This document shows positions 11,918-24,047 of a stretch of 64,000 nucleotides of DNA, one piece after another. The notes below the pieces were generated by a model. It saw only the letters and a program-made list of their open reading frames with translations. It was not told where the DNA came from and made no database searches. Position numbers and translations under genes: made by a program. The DNA is from Sipunculus nudus. Lineage: Eukaryota; Annelida; Sipuncula; Golfingiida; Sipunculidae. Location of the stretch: NCBI GenBank assembly GCA_026874595.1, contig CM049321.1, forward strand, positions 10,961,979 through 11,025,978. Reading direction: 5' to 3'. Numbering within the stretch: the first letter of the stretch is position 1; each line of letters opens with the position of its first letter.

Positions 11918-12160
11918 TTTTTGGGGTGGGGTGGGGGGGGGGGTGTGATCCAGGATTTAGAAAAAGGAGGGGTCCAACCCATGAGGACTTATGACAAAAC
12001 TGAAAGGAAGGGTCCCGCGGTCCGGAAAATTTGGGGGGGGGGGGACCAGGAAGCAAAAATTGGTCTGAACCCATTTTAAAAGGTTGCGGCGGCAGAAAAA
12101 GGTGGAGTCTGGACCCCTCCCCCCCCCCCCTCTCCCCCTCCCCCACCCCCATGATCCGCT
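11918..12160 (+). mobile_element. G-rich hAT-like MITE, plus orientation
   Basis: GATCCAGGATTTAGAAAAAG near 11,947 is followed by GGGGTCCAACCC, and the block closes with ATGATCCGC at 12,151. The reverse complement of the same string order occurs at 51,122-51,306, which keeps the fuller terminus GATCCGCCCCTG. Termini of the CAGGGGCGGATC type are known from hAT non-autonomous elements. Long G and C runs (11,928-11,943, 12,032-12,043, 12,116-12,130) give G-quadruplex potential. No transposase is present. Confidence 0.55.
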
Positions 12161-12845
12161 TTTGATCTTTACATGTCATTGCATATTGTCATGTTTTACT
12201 TAGGTTGAGTTTGTATATTATTATTTTAAGGGTAGGCTTGGTGGGGATGATGAGTTTATTTCTATATCAATATTCGGGTCAACTTTTTTATGGGTGGACT
12301 TTCTTAGATATCCCTGAGAGTAAAACCATCGAATCCCTTTTCCATTTTGCTCATATTGGCGATAGATCTCAAACATGGCTTATTTCAGAAACTGACCTTT
12401 GGGCACGAAATTACTCATATATTTATTTTTCAACCTGGCCAAAGTTGTACACCCTATGGCATTTTCTCCATTATCGTTCAGTTGCGCATGTTGGGGGGGG
12501 GGGGGGGGGGCATTCCAGTGATCGATAGGCGATTACAGACCTCTAGTTTTAAATTCATTTGTTTGAGGGTATGCTTTCATCCCCATACGTGTGTGTGTTT
12601 TCACAACATAACTCGCGCAATCCTTAACGGAATCTCACTGAATTTTCAGGGCATTTCGGGATGGGCTAGGGAAGAATCGATTAGATTTTGGTGTGGATCC
12701 GCCTCATGATCCGGGCCCAGGAAAGACTTCCAGGAATATTCACAATTGTACATTCACTTAACAACGAATGAGAGAATGTTAACACGTTATGGGGAGCATC
12801 CCACATTAAGGACCGCCCACATGGCGGAGGCCTGCATTCCAGAGA
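12151..12845 (+). mobile_element. Dispersed repeat, source copy of the 14.7-15.4 kb duplicate
   Basis: From ATGATCCGCTTTTGATC to GTTATGGGGAGCAT the sequence is near-identical to 14,714-15,381, with a few indels. The main one is about 19 bp near 12,415. A G run (about 12,493-12,510) is shared. Unlike the duplicate, this copy continues past GGGGAGCAT into CCCACATT and CATGGCGGAGGCCTGCATTCC, the CCTCCGCCAA-family right end. Frames of 107 and 120 codons lie in it but shift across the homopolymer and show no domain, so it is treated as non-coding. Confidence 0.7.
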
Positions 12846-13796
12846 ATGCATCTTTCTAATTTATAATGTTGAATCGACGTGATCGATGGCTCAGTGATTA
12901 CTCTCTGCAGGATCCGACCGTTAACTTACATAAAACATTAAGGGGAGGTTTATCCACCTGCGTTTCCTTGAGACGTTGAAAGCAGGAAGCACATAACCGG
13001 GAGAAGGAAGTCTGATTTTCAGAGATTGCTATCAGAGGCAGGTTACATGCAACTTCTGCAACTGTAACACCGTTAGAATGCTGGTGGTCACGCGAGTAAT
13101 TTGTGATTATCAGAGTTACACTGTTGACAGAAAAAATTTAATTCATTCATGTGGACCGTACTTCGTAGATTTCGTGTAAATTATGAATTCAGGTGACCTT
13201 TGTAAGGAACAACATCAGTTTAAAGGACGCCCGGCCTTTCATCATTAAAACATAGAGTGACTATATATATTTTGCATCGTAAACATTTTTGGAGTGCCAA
13301 CTGATCGATTATATCAACGAGTCTTTTTTCATAATCGATTAAATCGGTTGCATCTTTACAGAATTGATCACAAATGATTATGTATGCACATGCAAAAAAA
13401 AGTTATATTATCCTGGTAAAAAACTAATATAAAACTAATATAACTAAAATTGAGAAATGCCCCCTTTTGAAAGGTGGGGTGCTGAGCCCCCCCAATGAAT
13501 TGATGAGTATAAAAAATTCACTTTTTTATTATTGAGTATTTACAATCTCATATATATAAAATTTTGAGTACTATATATACATGACCGCAACCTCCAGGAT
13601 TTGAGGTGCAAAAAAATGCAAAGTTGAGATTCTGTGTCAAAATGCATCCTTTGCCAGACAAATAACAATCTCTTAACAAGGAGGTAAGCATTGACCAATA
13701 AATGACTGCAAATTTGCACCAGAATGCAGTAGTATACATACAGTTTTTCAATTTTTTTTATGAGATTTCTAGCTTCCTCTGTGCATATAGTCATGA
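12846..13796. other. Unique DNA, no gene seen
   Basis: Unique sequence. A short stem, CCCCCTTTTG then AAAGGTGGGG, lies near 13,460-13,480. Minus-strand frames of 84 and 67 codons at 13,540-13,794 overlap each other in different phases and look like chance. Confidence 0.35.
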
Positions 13797-14155
13797 TTAA
13801 AGGGTAATTTTGGTAGTGAAAAGTCCTTATAAGGCCTTTTTACAGGATGTGTGAACTTGTTTATCAACAACCTGTTTGTAAACACAACAATGTTGACAAA
13901 CGGAACAAAACATATAACCTAAAGTGGTAGGTTGCATATATGCCAAGGTAGAAAGGTCACTTGTAGCAAAACGCAATTTGCAAAGCGCTGGCTTATCTGA
14001 CTTGCTGCCAGATGCCCTTGTTGAATTTGTTTGTTATAAACAAAACAAGCAGCCTGTGTGCTGTGATATCCACGTTTTCTGGCCATTTTTTTATAAAAGT
14101 TTCAAGGGATAACCTTAAGTTTATAAAGGTCAGATAGGTGACAGGGTCCCTTTAA
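13797..14155. mobile_element. MITE-like element with TTAA ends
   Basis: TTAAAGGG at 13,797 and CCCTTTAA at 14,148-14,155 are perfect inverted termini that include TTAA, as piggyBac-type target duplications would. The body is related to 22,434-22,870 and more weakly to 20,040-20,160. Shared strings include GTTGACAAACGG, ACCTAA followed by GGTTGCATAT, TTTGCAAA and 'GATGCCCTTGTTGAAT'. The 62-codon frame inside is not coding. Confidence 0.5.
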
Positions 14156-14598
14156 TTGGATGTCCCTTTATATCTTACTTTACTGCAAAGGCAGAGAGTA
14201 CACGAGTCCGATTAGGGTAATGTCTATATTTATTACCCGTTTCAACCATTTCAGCATCACCAGTTGTGGTGTGCTGATGGGCTTAGCTGATATACGAAAG
14301 GTATACGAGGGTGTAACCGATGCACATCCATTATGGATGACATTTTAACATATGTCACAGTTAAGCTTTATTAACAACTATAAATATGCGCGGTCCTTAG
14401 TGTGGGTTACTCCTAAACCCGTGTTTTCAATCACTTATTGGCTTATATTCCAGATTCATTGGCGCATATGTGCCCGAACACGTATTGGCATAAAATTTTT
14501 TTGCCTATAATCCCATGTTCAATGCATATTTGTGAATATTCCTGCATGTCCTTAATGGGTCCGGATCAAGAGCCGGGCCACACACCAGAATCTTATTG
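14156..14598. other. Unique DNA, no gene seen
   Basis: Unique sequence between a MITE and the first 117-bp direct repeat. No signal is recognised. Confidence 0.35.
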
Positions 14599-14715
14599 AT
14601 TCTTCATTGGCGCATTCCAAATTTACCTTAAAAATTTCATGGGATTCCTTTCGTGATTGCGAGATTTATGTTGTTAACACCACGCAAACACATACATGAA
14701 TGGGAATGAACGCAT
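14599..14715 (+). repeat. 117-bp direct repeat, left copy
   Basis: Runs from ATTCTTCATTGG to GAATGAACGCAT. It is identical by eye, base for base, to 15,382-15,498. The two copies bracket the duplicated repeat at 14,716-15,381. Confidence 0.9.
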
Positions 14716-15381
14716 GATCCGCTTTTGATCTTTACATGTCATTGCATATTGTCATGTTTTACTTAGGTTGAGTTTGTATATTATTATTTTAAGGGTAGGC
14801 TTGGTGGGGATGATGAGTTTATTTCTATATCAATATTCGGGTCAACTTTTTTATGGGTGGACTTTCTTAGATATCCCTGAGAGCAAAACCATCGAATACC
14901 TTTTCCATTTTGCTCATATTGGCGATAGATCTCAAACATGGCTTATTTCAGAAACTGACCTTTGGGCACGAAATTACTCTTACAGGTGACAGGCCTGATA
15001 TTTATTTTTCAACCTGGCCGAATTGTCAAAGTTGTATGGCATTTTCTCCATTATCGCTCAGTTGCGCGTGTTGGGGGGGGGGGGGGGGGGGGCATTCAAG
15101 TGATCGATTGGCGATTACAGACCTCTAGTTTTAAATTCATTTGTTTGAGGGTATGCTTTCATCCCCATACGTGTGTGTGTTTTCACAACAAAACTCGCGC
15201 AATCCTTAACGGAATCTCACTGAATTTTCAGGGCATTTCGGGATGGGCTAGGGAAGAATCGATTAGATTTTGGTGTGGATCCAACTCATGATCCGGGCCC
15301 AGGAAAGACTTCCAGGAATATTCACAAATATACATTCACTTAACAACGAATGAGAGAATGTTAACACGTTATGGGGAGCAT
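14714..15381 (+). mobile_element. Inserted duplicate of 12,151-12,785 between 117-bp direct repeats
   Basis: Homology to the upstream copy starts exactly at ATGATCCGC, inside the end of the hAT-like MITE, and stops exactly at GGGGAGCAT, mid-way through the repeat. The ends therefore match no natural element terminus. It carries a G run (about 15,074-15,092). The frames inside (73, 72 and 109 codons) mirror those in the source copy and are not coding. Confidence 0.75.
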
Positions 15382-15498
15382 ATTCTTCATTGGCGCATTC
15401 CAAATTTACCTTAAAAATTTCATGGGATTCCTTTCGTGATTGCGAGATTTATGTTGTTAACACCACGCAAACACATACATGAATGGGAATGAACGCAT
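15382..15498 (+). repeat. 117-bp direct repeat, right copy
   Basis: Perfect copy of 14,599-14,715, reading ATTCTTCATTGG to GAATGAACGCAT, followed by unrelated ACGACCATAG. Confidence 0.9.
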
Positions 15499-16455
15499 AC
15501 GACCATAGAATGTAATGTTTACCTCCAGAAAATGGCCTTAAATGCTGTCCGAATGATCATCATTAAAAAGCCGAAACCGATCTTATTGCCAGTCCTCGGG
15601 TAAACGCCTAAATAAGGAGACGGAGCTCGTGATCACTTTAGCCGAGTGAAGCGTTGTCACAGTGTTAGAACACACCACGCAGAATCGAACAAGTTTAGAA
15701 CTCTGCTTGTTAGGGATTTTAGGTGAAGAAATCCCTCTTTCACAATGCACTGGGGCTTTTAAATACACAGCGGAGTAGGTATAAATGTATAATAAAGAGG
15801 ACAATGTGGTCCGTTCAAGTATGTTGGGTAAGAACTGTGTCACGTCAAATTACATGCATGAACACGGATCTTTTTGTGTGATAAAAGGACTTTATGGAAT
15901 AAGTAGTAATTTTGCAGGCATGCATGTGTGTTATGTAAACGGACTGGGTTTCCAAATTTTGATTTTGGAAGACAAGTCGTCCCGTAATTCCTAATTGGAA
16001 AAAAAAGTTCGATTTGATTAGAAACGGCGTCTTGCGGAAGAATGATTTTAGAGCTGTTTACCACCAACCATGGAGGTTATAAAGAAGGCGTTTCAAGTCG
16101 CCCTGAAGGCCGTGTCGAGGGCTCCTCATGGGCCCATAAAACTAGCTAATCCCTTGCACAGAGAGATACGGCTGACAAGACACGTGCTAATTGAGCCAGC
16201 TTAAGAATCCTACCTTCGGGAACCCGTCGCTCGTTTCCGGAACTGTAAACTGTCATTACAATGCTGCCTGTTAAAACACCCATAAATACTTCATGCATTA
16301 ATAAGCGTTAGAAATTTAGTGAATCATTAAACACCAGGTATATTCATTGTAACATCGCGTAGGACGTCTGCGTGTAACATTCTTGGTACCCACAATGCAC
16401 GTCTAGATGTGTTGTGCTAATTGGCTTAGCTAAAATGTATATAATGACTAAATGT
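15499..16455. other. Mostly unique DNA, holding dispersed repeat copy 2 at 15,705-15,800
   Basis: The segment TAGGGATTTTAGGTGAAGAA to TATAAATGTATAATAAAG matches 1,383-1,500. The rest is unique and has a CpG-rich stretch at 16,085-16,140. Frames at 15,583-16,067 lie on both strands over the same DNA and look like chance. Confidence 0.4.
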
Positions 16456-17150
16456 AGCAGAACTGGTGTAAAACTCTATACCCTATATATAAAATCAATC
16501 CAGAAGTTTTTTCAGTTCATTACAGACCCCATAAAGTATATACTATTTTAAACCTGTTAGAGTGTTCTTCCTGGTGGTATACATATTTCTGAACTTTACA
16601 TTTATTTTTTAACATGATGATGTAACATTAAACAAAAATAAATGTTTCAAAGGTACACTATATTTTATGCAACCGGTTACAGTAAGCTACTTTATAAAGG
16701 TCAACTATTAAACTACAAGACTATTTCTCAAAAGTTTTATCTTTTTGTTATTCCTATATACAGTGTGCCTTCTTGTTGATAAATGAAATTAAAAATTTTT
16801 ATGAAATCAAAATTTGTAATTTTAATTTTAAGGTAGATGGAAAAATGATAGAAGAAAAGTGAAAAAAACGGATTTGACATATTGTCATTTAGTTTAATAC
16901 CAGCCCGAAAAAAAAGTGGCTTTCTATTACAGAATGCTTAAAATAGCTTACTGTTTCATATTTAAAACAAAAATAATGTAAAAAAAATCATATGAAAATG
17001 AATAAACATTTAAAAAAAGTTTACTATCAGAAAGAACTCTGTGCCAGTTTTAAAATAAATAATGTATACTTTATGGTTCTGTTGTGAATTTAAAACAATT
17101 TTTTGGACTTATTTTAGATATAGGGATTTTTGCCAATTCTGCCAGTTGTA
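16456..17150. mobile_element. Element with ~130-bp inverted arms, AT-rich core
   Basis: The left arm carries CCCTATATATAAAATCAATCC and CCATAAAGTATATACTATTT. The right arm carries the inverse order, with AATGTATACTTTATGG near 17,060 and TAGATATAGGGATTTTT near 17,117. The outer ends (CAGAACTGG and CCAATTCTGCCAG) also pair. The same arms recur at 27.7-28.4 kb. No ORF is present, so this is a foldback or MITE-type element of unknown superfamily. Confidence 0.55.
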
Positions 17151-17689
17151 TTACTGAGTTTATCAGTAATATTGTGCCTCACCGTTACCAACCCTGACCG
17201 GACACAGCGTTTCGAAGTTTTTTTTATAACATAGTTAATGTAAAACGATCAAGAGGAAAATATCACCAGGTCAACAACAATAAAAATGTGTATGTCATAA
17301 TAACGACTACCGTTCCGGTCACAAGGCGGAGGAGTTAGGTATATTTGTAAAGTGGCTCTGAGCCCGACATCTGACATTTTACTTCAAAGATCGCGAGAAC
17401 AAAGGGCATCATGGCCGACGGGCGCGTCGTCTGGCGTGGGCGGTCAGAGTTCGGAACTTCATATAAAATACACCTTGTGGGCAGCAAGAGATATTACTCC
17501 ATGAATTCCAGATATTCATATGACCTTTATTTATTGTACATGGATTGCACGAGTAATTGTAATAAATAATTCGAGGCACTCTCCAACGCTCGGGTTGCAG
17601 GGTCCGCTACTACATATAGGGGTAGAGGTAACCGTAGGACCCTGAGAAAACCACGACACACAGGACAGGTCTCAGACCGATGATCAAGC
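17151..17689. other. Unique CpG-rich DNA
   Basis: GC-richer unique sequence, for example GCCGACGGGCGCGTCGTCTG near 17,414. No exon is supported. The 72-codon minus frame at 17,527-17,745 runs into the tandem duplication. Confidence 0.35.
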
Positions 17690-20180
17690 TGTTTCGGATC
17701 TGAAAGTCCTCGGGAAAAGGGCGATATTTCAAAGGAAAATATCACTAGACCTTACAGGTTGACCTCTTGTTTAAGCCTACACCTTTCAATATAAATCTTG
17801 GTATCACTAAGGTTTCTTAATTACATATCATTCTTATCATAAGGTTACGTTCATCCTTATTCAACAGTCAGAACAAATGACTGTCCTTAATATAATCATA
17901 AAAATAAAGAAAATAATAATAATAATTATAATAATTATAATAATAAAACTGTAATTAATTATAGCGTTATTCTGCTTTTATACTTCGCCGATACACGTTC
18001 ACGATACACGTTCATTCCACAGACACATTATGCCAATAGTATATATAATTATCTATAACTTGATCACTATATAAAATAATATACAAAATACAACGTTCTT
18101 GGTATCTTGTTGTTAGAGAAAAGGCGAATGGAACAAATGTATTAAACTTTACAATGCCACAATGGTGCGTTTCCTACTCTGAAATCTTTAAAAATATTGA
18201 TGGAATTCGTTACTTTTGTTTTTTATCATGTGAGTTATATCTACATATAAATATCTATTATCAAAATCTGCGACCATTCGGTACAATTTTAGGAGGCAAT
18301 TTGATTAAAGTAATATCCCGTGGAAGCCCCAACTTCACCCGACATCAAGTTTAACTTCCCTGACTGAACCCGGGAAACAGAATACAAATCATTTAAAATC
18401 GATTCTGGCGGAGTCGAACGTAGGCGGCATGATTCTGTTACTTCATACAAAATATTTTGGTATTTTGCATAAGGAAAACTGAAAATATAGAAGAGCAGCC
18501 AACGGTTTCATATCAATATTGATTTCACAATTTAATGATTCCCCAGGGGCATTATAAAGTACATTTTATGGACGTTCAAATGTACGAATTACACCATGAC
18601 TTATTTCCGATTTTTTTTTCAAATCGAATAATACATACATAACTCACAGCAGACAAAAATTAAACATACAGAAAACGATCCTAGAATGAATATCAGGACG
18701 TGGTGTTACGGTAATAATCAATTTTGTTTATCAGGTTGAGACGCAGCATTAGGCTTTGATCTAGAAGGTCCTGGTTGGTCCCCGCCAGAAAATGGTATAA
18801 TCCTAAGAGAACCTCAGTCCTCAAACATAAACTCTGTTACCTTTACGAAATGTAACTTAATTATTAGCTATCATGACACGCGTCGCTCGAAATAGTATAT
18901 CATATGGTACTTGCTTGTCTTTGCGGTTACCTAAACTTCTGAGGTGTCTCCTCCATATATCCGTTGCTTCCTCTTAATGGCTTTCATTTCATACATCTGC
19001 CTTGGAGTGTCCACTTGATAGCTATTTTAAATGATAGGTCCACATTTTGACCTTATTTCGTGCGCATGCGACACTACCTCGTCCGCACGCGATATACTTT
19101 CTCCTGCACAGGCGATAGTTAATTCATACGCACGCGATACCTTCTTATGCGTACGCGTTACTATCTCGTGCGCAGGCGATAGTTTTTTTCGTACGCATGC
19201 GATACTTTTTCTGGTGCATGCGATTGTATCTCATGCGCACGAAATAATGATAAATTTTTGCTTATCCTGTCCCAGCCACCGTAAAAAAGGTCTAGTTATA
19301 ACATTTTTATCAACTTTAGGTAATCGTGCTAAAAAGATTCTTATTATGCCCTGTGAGGATGGCATCAGTTGTTGATCTACCAGCTCTCAGGAAAAATGAT
19401 AAATATGACGATGTTGACAAACAGTATAAAAGCATGAAACCGAAGGAAGTTGAAAGTTCAGTGGTTCATATTGTGAAAATATATGAAGAATCACTTGTTA
19501 TCTGTAACATTCTGGTATATCTGATTTCCCCCTGATGTCCTTGTTAGACGTATATGGGAAATGACCACCAGCCATTTTGTCTTTTTTTAATATATGCGTC
19601 AACTTTCTAAGAAACCCATTTAATCTTCAATCAGTGAGGAGAGTGCTACCTACAGGCCATGATTGTGACCAAAGTTTTTAAAAATCTGACCAAGGGATGT
19701 TTTGAACTTAATTTTAATATTGAGATATTTACAAAATTCAGCCGGATTTATCAGATTTGTCAATGAAACAGGTATTTAAAAAAAATCATGAAGTTTTATT
19801 TTGTTTTTGGTGCCATGCAGTTCATAAAAAAATAACCAGTTCCGTGATATCGATTCTTATTCGAGGCCTCGAAAAAATAACATGATATTTTTGTAGATCG
19901 TATTGATAACTAGTGGCAGCATTAGTTTACTATAATAATTTTATTTTAAAGCTTACTATTCACCTGTTTTATCTGCAATATTTTCGTGATTTCTGGCTTA
20001 CTCTGCCTACATGTAAATAAGCTGTTGGTAATTCATGATGAGAGAAGGTCTTATAACGCCTCTTTGGCGCACTTATGAGCTTGTTAATCTACAAGATTTT
20101 AGTGAACTCGGTACATGCGCCTTTGTTAACACAAAAAAAATGTAACCGAACGTGGTTGATCGTATATTATGTGAGTACGC
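17690..20180 (+). repeat. Old tandem duplication, unit 1
   Basis: Unit 1 aligns in order with unit 2 (20,300-22,560) at an offset of about 2.6 kb. Anchors include TTTCGGATC with GAAAGTC, 'GACCTTACA', CATTCTTATCA, ATTCGGTACAATTTTAGG, 'CTTCACCCGACATCAAGTTT', ATCAATTTTGTTT, the CGTGCGCACGCGATA array, AAACAGTATAAAAGCATGAA and CTACCTACAGGCCAT. Divergence is high, with many indels. No shared reading frame is conserved, so a duplicated gene is not indicated. Confidence 0.7.
19056..19250 (+). repeat. Palindromic CGTGCGCACGCGATA array, copy 1
   Basis: Variants of TCGTGCGCACGCGATA recur about every 25-30 bp. The core GTGCGCAC is self-complementary. The Ala/Arg/Asp-rich frame at 19,031-19,375 is a product of this repeat. 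Confidence 0.75.
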
Positions 20181-20299
20181 TCATAGAGCAAAAGCCACAA
20201 CACAACATTAGCAAACTCTGACATTTGATGTGGATTACGTTCTTTCACACACAAAAATGCTAGAATCAACATTCAAACTTGGAAAGGACGTGGCCAATC
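20181..20299. other. Junction between the two tandem duplication units
   Basis: Short non-repetitive link. GGCCAATCGGTAAGGC at about 20,291 begins the tRNA-Arg-like stretch described in the findings. Confidence 0.35.
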
Positions 20300-22560
20300 G
20301 GTAAGGCTTTCGGATCGAAAGTCTTCAGGAAAAGGGAGATATATCAAGAAAATTTCCCGAGACCTTACACGGTATGACCTGAGGTTTCATAATTTAAAAA
20401 AACATTCTTATCAAAGGCTTCATCCTTATTTAACAGGAAGTCTTTATGACTTTCCTTAATTGTAATAATAATTATTATTATAATAATAATAATACTGGTA
20501 ATATTATTATTATTATTAATATCATAATTATTATTATTATCAAATAAAATGTAAATAGATAAATATATGTAAAGTCCCACTCTAACTTGAGGGTTTGGGC
20601 GTGGTCCAATGCGTTATTCCGCTCTCATCTACATCCTGATACATGTTTAAATTTCTGTGAAACGCTTTTCTCAGACAGAATATGTCTTTCACTGTCGTGT
20701 CGCGTCCCCGCACTCTCTTTGAAACCCGACAGTTTTTTTTCTCCACGTTTCTGCAAAACTCTTATGCAGTCGATTCGAATACATGTATTTAACTTCACAA
20801 TGCCAATTTGCCACTCTTGAATTGTTTAAGTTTATAATTCATGTAGCGACTTTTAATTTTATAAAGTGAATTATATTTAACTATAAATCTTTATTATTAA
20901 ACTCAGCGAAATTCGGTTCAATTTTTAGGGGATAATTAGATAAAAGTAATACACCGGGGAGACAAAACAACTTCACCAAACATCAAGTTTAAATTTCATA
21001 GAATGAACCCGGGGAGTAAGAAACCCAATGAATTTAAATCGGAGCTGGTGGAGTGAACGCATGATTCTTTTGATTTCATATATAATATAGTATTTTGCAA
21101 AAGGGGAAAAGAAAATAAAATCAGCAAGCAATTTCATATTAATATTGATATTACAATTGAAAGTTTACCCAGGGGCATAATAAAATTATATAATATAGAC
21201 GTACATGGTACGAATTTCACCATAACTTATTCAGATATTTTTTTGCAAATCAAGTAATACATACATACCTCACAGCAGACAGAAATTAAATATACAGTAA
21301 AAAGATTCTAGAATAAATATCAGAACCCGGCATCACGGTAAGAATCAATTTTGTTTGTCAGTTTAAGGAAACGTTGGGCTTTGACGTAGCACTAGGCTTT
21401 GAGCTTAAGGTCCTCGGCTGATCCCCGCCAAAAAAATTATACTAAGAGAACGTCTGTCCTCAAAGATAAGCTCTGGTAACCTAACCACACGCATCTTAAT
21501 TATTCCCTATCATGACACGTACCTTAAATATCGCGTGCGCACGAAATAGTATCATATGCGACTTGCTTGTTATGGTGGTTTCCTATAAAGGGCTGACGTT
21601 TCACCTCATATATGTTGCAGCTTCTTAACTGCTTTGGCGAGTCCACGTGATAGCTATTTGGCATGGCTACGTAACAGCTATTTCGTGTGCACGCGACACG
21701 ATTTCGTGCACACGCGATATTTATTTCGTACGCACGCGAAATTATCTCGTGCGCACGCGATACTATCTCGTGCGAAGGCGATAGTTATACAAGTATCTCG
21801 TGGGCAAACGATGGTTATTTCGTACGCACGCGATACTATCTCGGGCGCAAGTGATTGTACGCACGAAATAAAGATAAATGTGACTTTAAATGTGATTTTT
21901 GGCTTTCGATGGGTACATAACGTGCAAAAGAGAGTCATATTATGCCCCTGTGAGGATGGTAGGAGTTGTTGATATACAAGCTGTTAGTATTAACATGGTA
22001 CATATGCCCATATTGACAAACAGTATAAAAGCATGAACTAGAAGGTGGTTTACTTCAAGGCCGGAAGTTGAAAGTTCACTAGTTGTTGGTGGTTAGAACA
22101 TATGAAAAATCATTTGTTTTCTGTAAACCTCTGGTATGTCTGGTAAATGACCATCAACCCCCCTCCCCCCCCCCCGGTGGTATAAACACGTCGATGCAAA
22201 CAAAACGGACAGCTTGTGCAACATGGGACCGGCACTAATTGGCTTATTTTATGAAAAGTTCAATAAATCATCTTTATTTAATACAGTACGTCAAATATCA
22301 GAAATAGCACGTTCAATCTTCACTTAGTGAGGACAGCGCCACCTACAGGTCATTAAAGTAACTATAAATTCTAAAAAGTTCACTCCACACCAGCTTGTTT
22401 TGACCTTGATTTCAATATTGAGACATACAAAGTTCATGATGGGAAAAGGTCTTAGTCCGCCTCTGCACATGTGACGGACTTATGAACTTGTTAATCTACA
22501 AGATTTTAGTAAACACGGTAGATTCGCCCATGCTGACAAACAGAAAAAAAAACATGTAAC
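20300..22560 (+). repeat. Old tandem duplication, unit 2
   Basis: Homologous in order to 17,690-20,180. It contains an ATT/ATA-type low-complexity block (20,460-20,545), the second palindrome array (21,529-21,870), 'AAACAGTATAAAAGCATGAA' near 22,018 and AGCGCCACCTACAGGTCAT near 22,335. A C run lies near 22,158-22,174. Shorter than unit 1 because of deletions. Confidence 0.7.
21529..21870 (+). repeat. Palindromic CGTGCGCACGCGATA array, copy 2
   Basis: Longer and better preserved than copy 1. TATCTCGTGCGCACGCGATA-type units alternate with TTTCGTACGCACGCGA. Frames on both strands (112 and 86 codons) arise from the repeat. Confidence 0.8.
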
Positions 22561-22870
22561 CTAAGGTGTTGGTTGCATATGAGCAGAAGTTGAATGGCCA
22601 TTACTTGCAAAACACCGTTTGCAAAACTCTCATTCATTAGATTTACCGCAAGATGTCCTTGTTGAATATGCTTGGATTATTTTGGCCGGCCCTCCACATG
22701 TCATCAACATGTGGTAAGCAAACCGAACATCCTGTATGCGTTATACAAGGGTGTATTTTTAGTCAACAACTGAACGTGGGTTGGCTGAATATTTTCGCGG
22801 ACGCTCTTAAAGTACAAGTTACAACACAACATTTGCAAATTATGACTTGAAAGGTTGAAGGGATTATCTT
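22434..22870. repeat. Relative of the TTAA-ended MITE at 13.8 kb
   Basis: Shares TTAATCTACAAGATTTTAGT with 20,088 and GTTGGTTGCATATGAGC, TTTGCAAA and GATGTCCTTGTTGAATATG with 13,930-14,030. The 65-codon frame at 22,653-22,850 is within it and is not coding. Confidence 0.45.
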
Positions 22871-24047
22871 TAGTTAATAAACATCAGATATCAGAATAGG
22901 AGACGTCAACATATCGATCTGTTTTCACTTTTTAAGCACGTTTCCCTAGATTCCGGAATAGCCCCTTTCGATATTTGTGACGAATTGTTTGCTTGTGTGA
23001 GTGTCAATGAAGTTAGACCTTGAAATCTTCTCTATTTTTTAACAGGAGTTTGTTGGGTTCATAATTTCCTATAAAATTGGTTCACCACGCACTTAATGGT
23101 ATTTTAAAGAATACAAATAACTACATTGATTCTTTCAGCTTCTGGAGTCTTCGGGCGTCCGGCATACCATAACAACCAGCAGGCACCTCAAGGTCAGCTA
23201 ATTTTTCTCTGATGAAAATGTTCGCCTATTTGGTCACAGAAAGACCTTTCTCTAATCGACACAGGGTGCACTCTTCTGGCTTCCTAAAATAAATCAGGGG
23301 CGTCTTTTGTGGCTTATTATTGGTTTAGCAGTTGTGTCATCCGAGCAGCAGTAATTCGATTTGAGCCCACATGTCGGGGGCCTTCAAAGATCTAACCTAG
23401 TCAGCGTAAAATTTTGACGCAACGAGCGCACTGTCCTGTAAACAGCCAGAAAAGGCCGGCCCTGTCACCCGGTGAACAAGTACTGATCTTCTTCCATGGC
23501 CTCCTGCTATTCTGTGGCGCAGTCAATGCTGAAAACGACCAAATCAACACTTTCCCACTGAAATATTATATCATTTACCACAACAACACGATATTTAAAC
23601 TTTTAAGTCAACCAAAATGGCCAAAAACACTGTCCAAAATCTGAATGGTCTTTGTTGCCAAATATTGGCATACTACCAGTCTCAGGAAAGCGTCTTAGAA
23701 GAGAGTTGCTGGTTACTAACTTTGCCGTTGCGTAACTACTCCCGTCTCCTTCAAACGCCTGGGCCCCAACTCCCCTCGACTCCTTACCCTGCTTATCGGA
23801 TCCCCCGCTGGAAGAGCCCATTGTCTATTGTGCCCCCCCCTCCCCCCGGGCAAAAGCTCCCAAAGAGGACGATAGTCCCCACTAATCCCATCCCTGTTAA
23901 ATGTCTAAATTTGTAAGAGAAACTTTATTTTTTTCAGTTTGAGTCACGCTGACAAAAAAATAAAAAATATCGACAATTGAAAGCCATATCGCGATACGCA
24001 ATATGCAGATCCCCATATCGGGATATATTGATCTATCGTAATTTATT
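22871..24047. other. Unique DNA, no gene seen
   Basis: Moderately CpG-rich unique sequence with a C-rich patch (CCCCCCCCTCCCCCCGGG near 23,832). Frames at 23,414-23,644, 23,603-23,821 and 23,617-23,916 overlap on opposite strands with no supporting signal. Confidence 0.35.

Noticed and set aside
12205-15291. Frames beginning MSLYIIILRVGLVGMM in two places
   Set aside because: Both lie in copies of one dispersed repeat, break at a G homopolymer and by indels between copies, and show no domain.
14599-15498. Interpretation as an LTR or TRIM retroelement because of 117-bp direct repeats
   Set aside because: The repeats lack TG...CA ends, no primer-binding site or polypurine tract is seen, and the interior is a copy of a nearby unrelated repeat mosaic.
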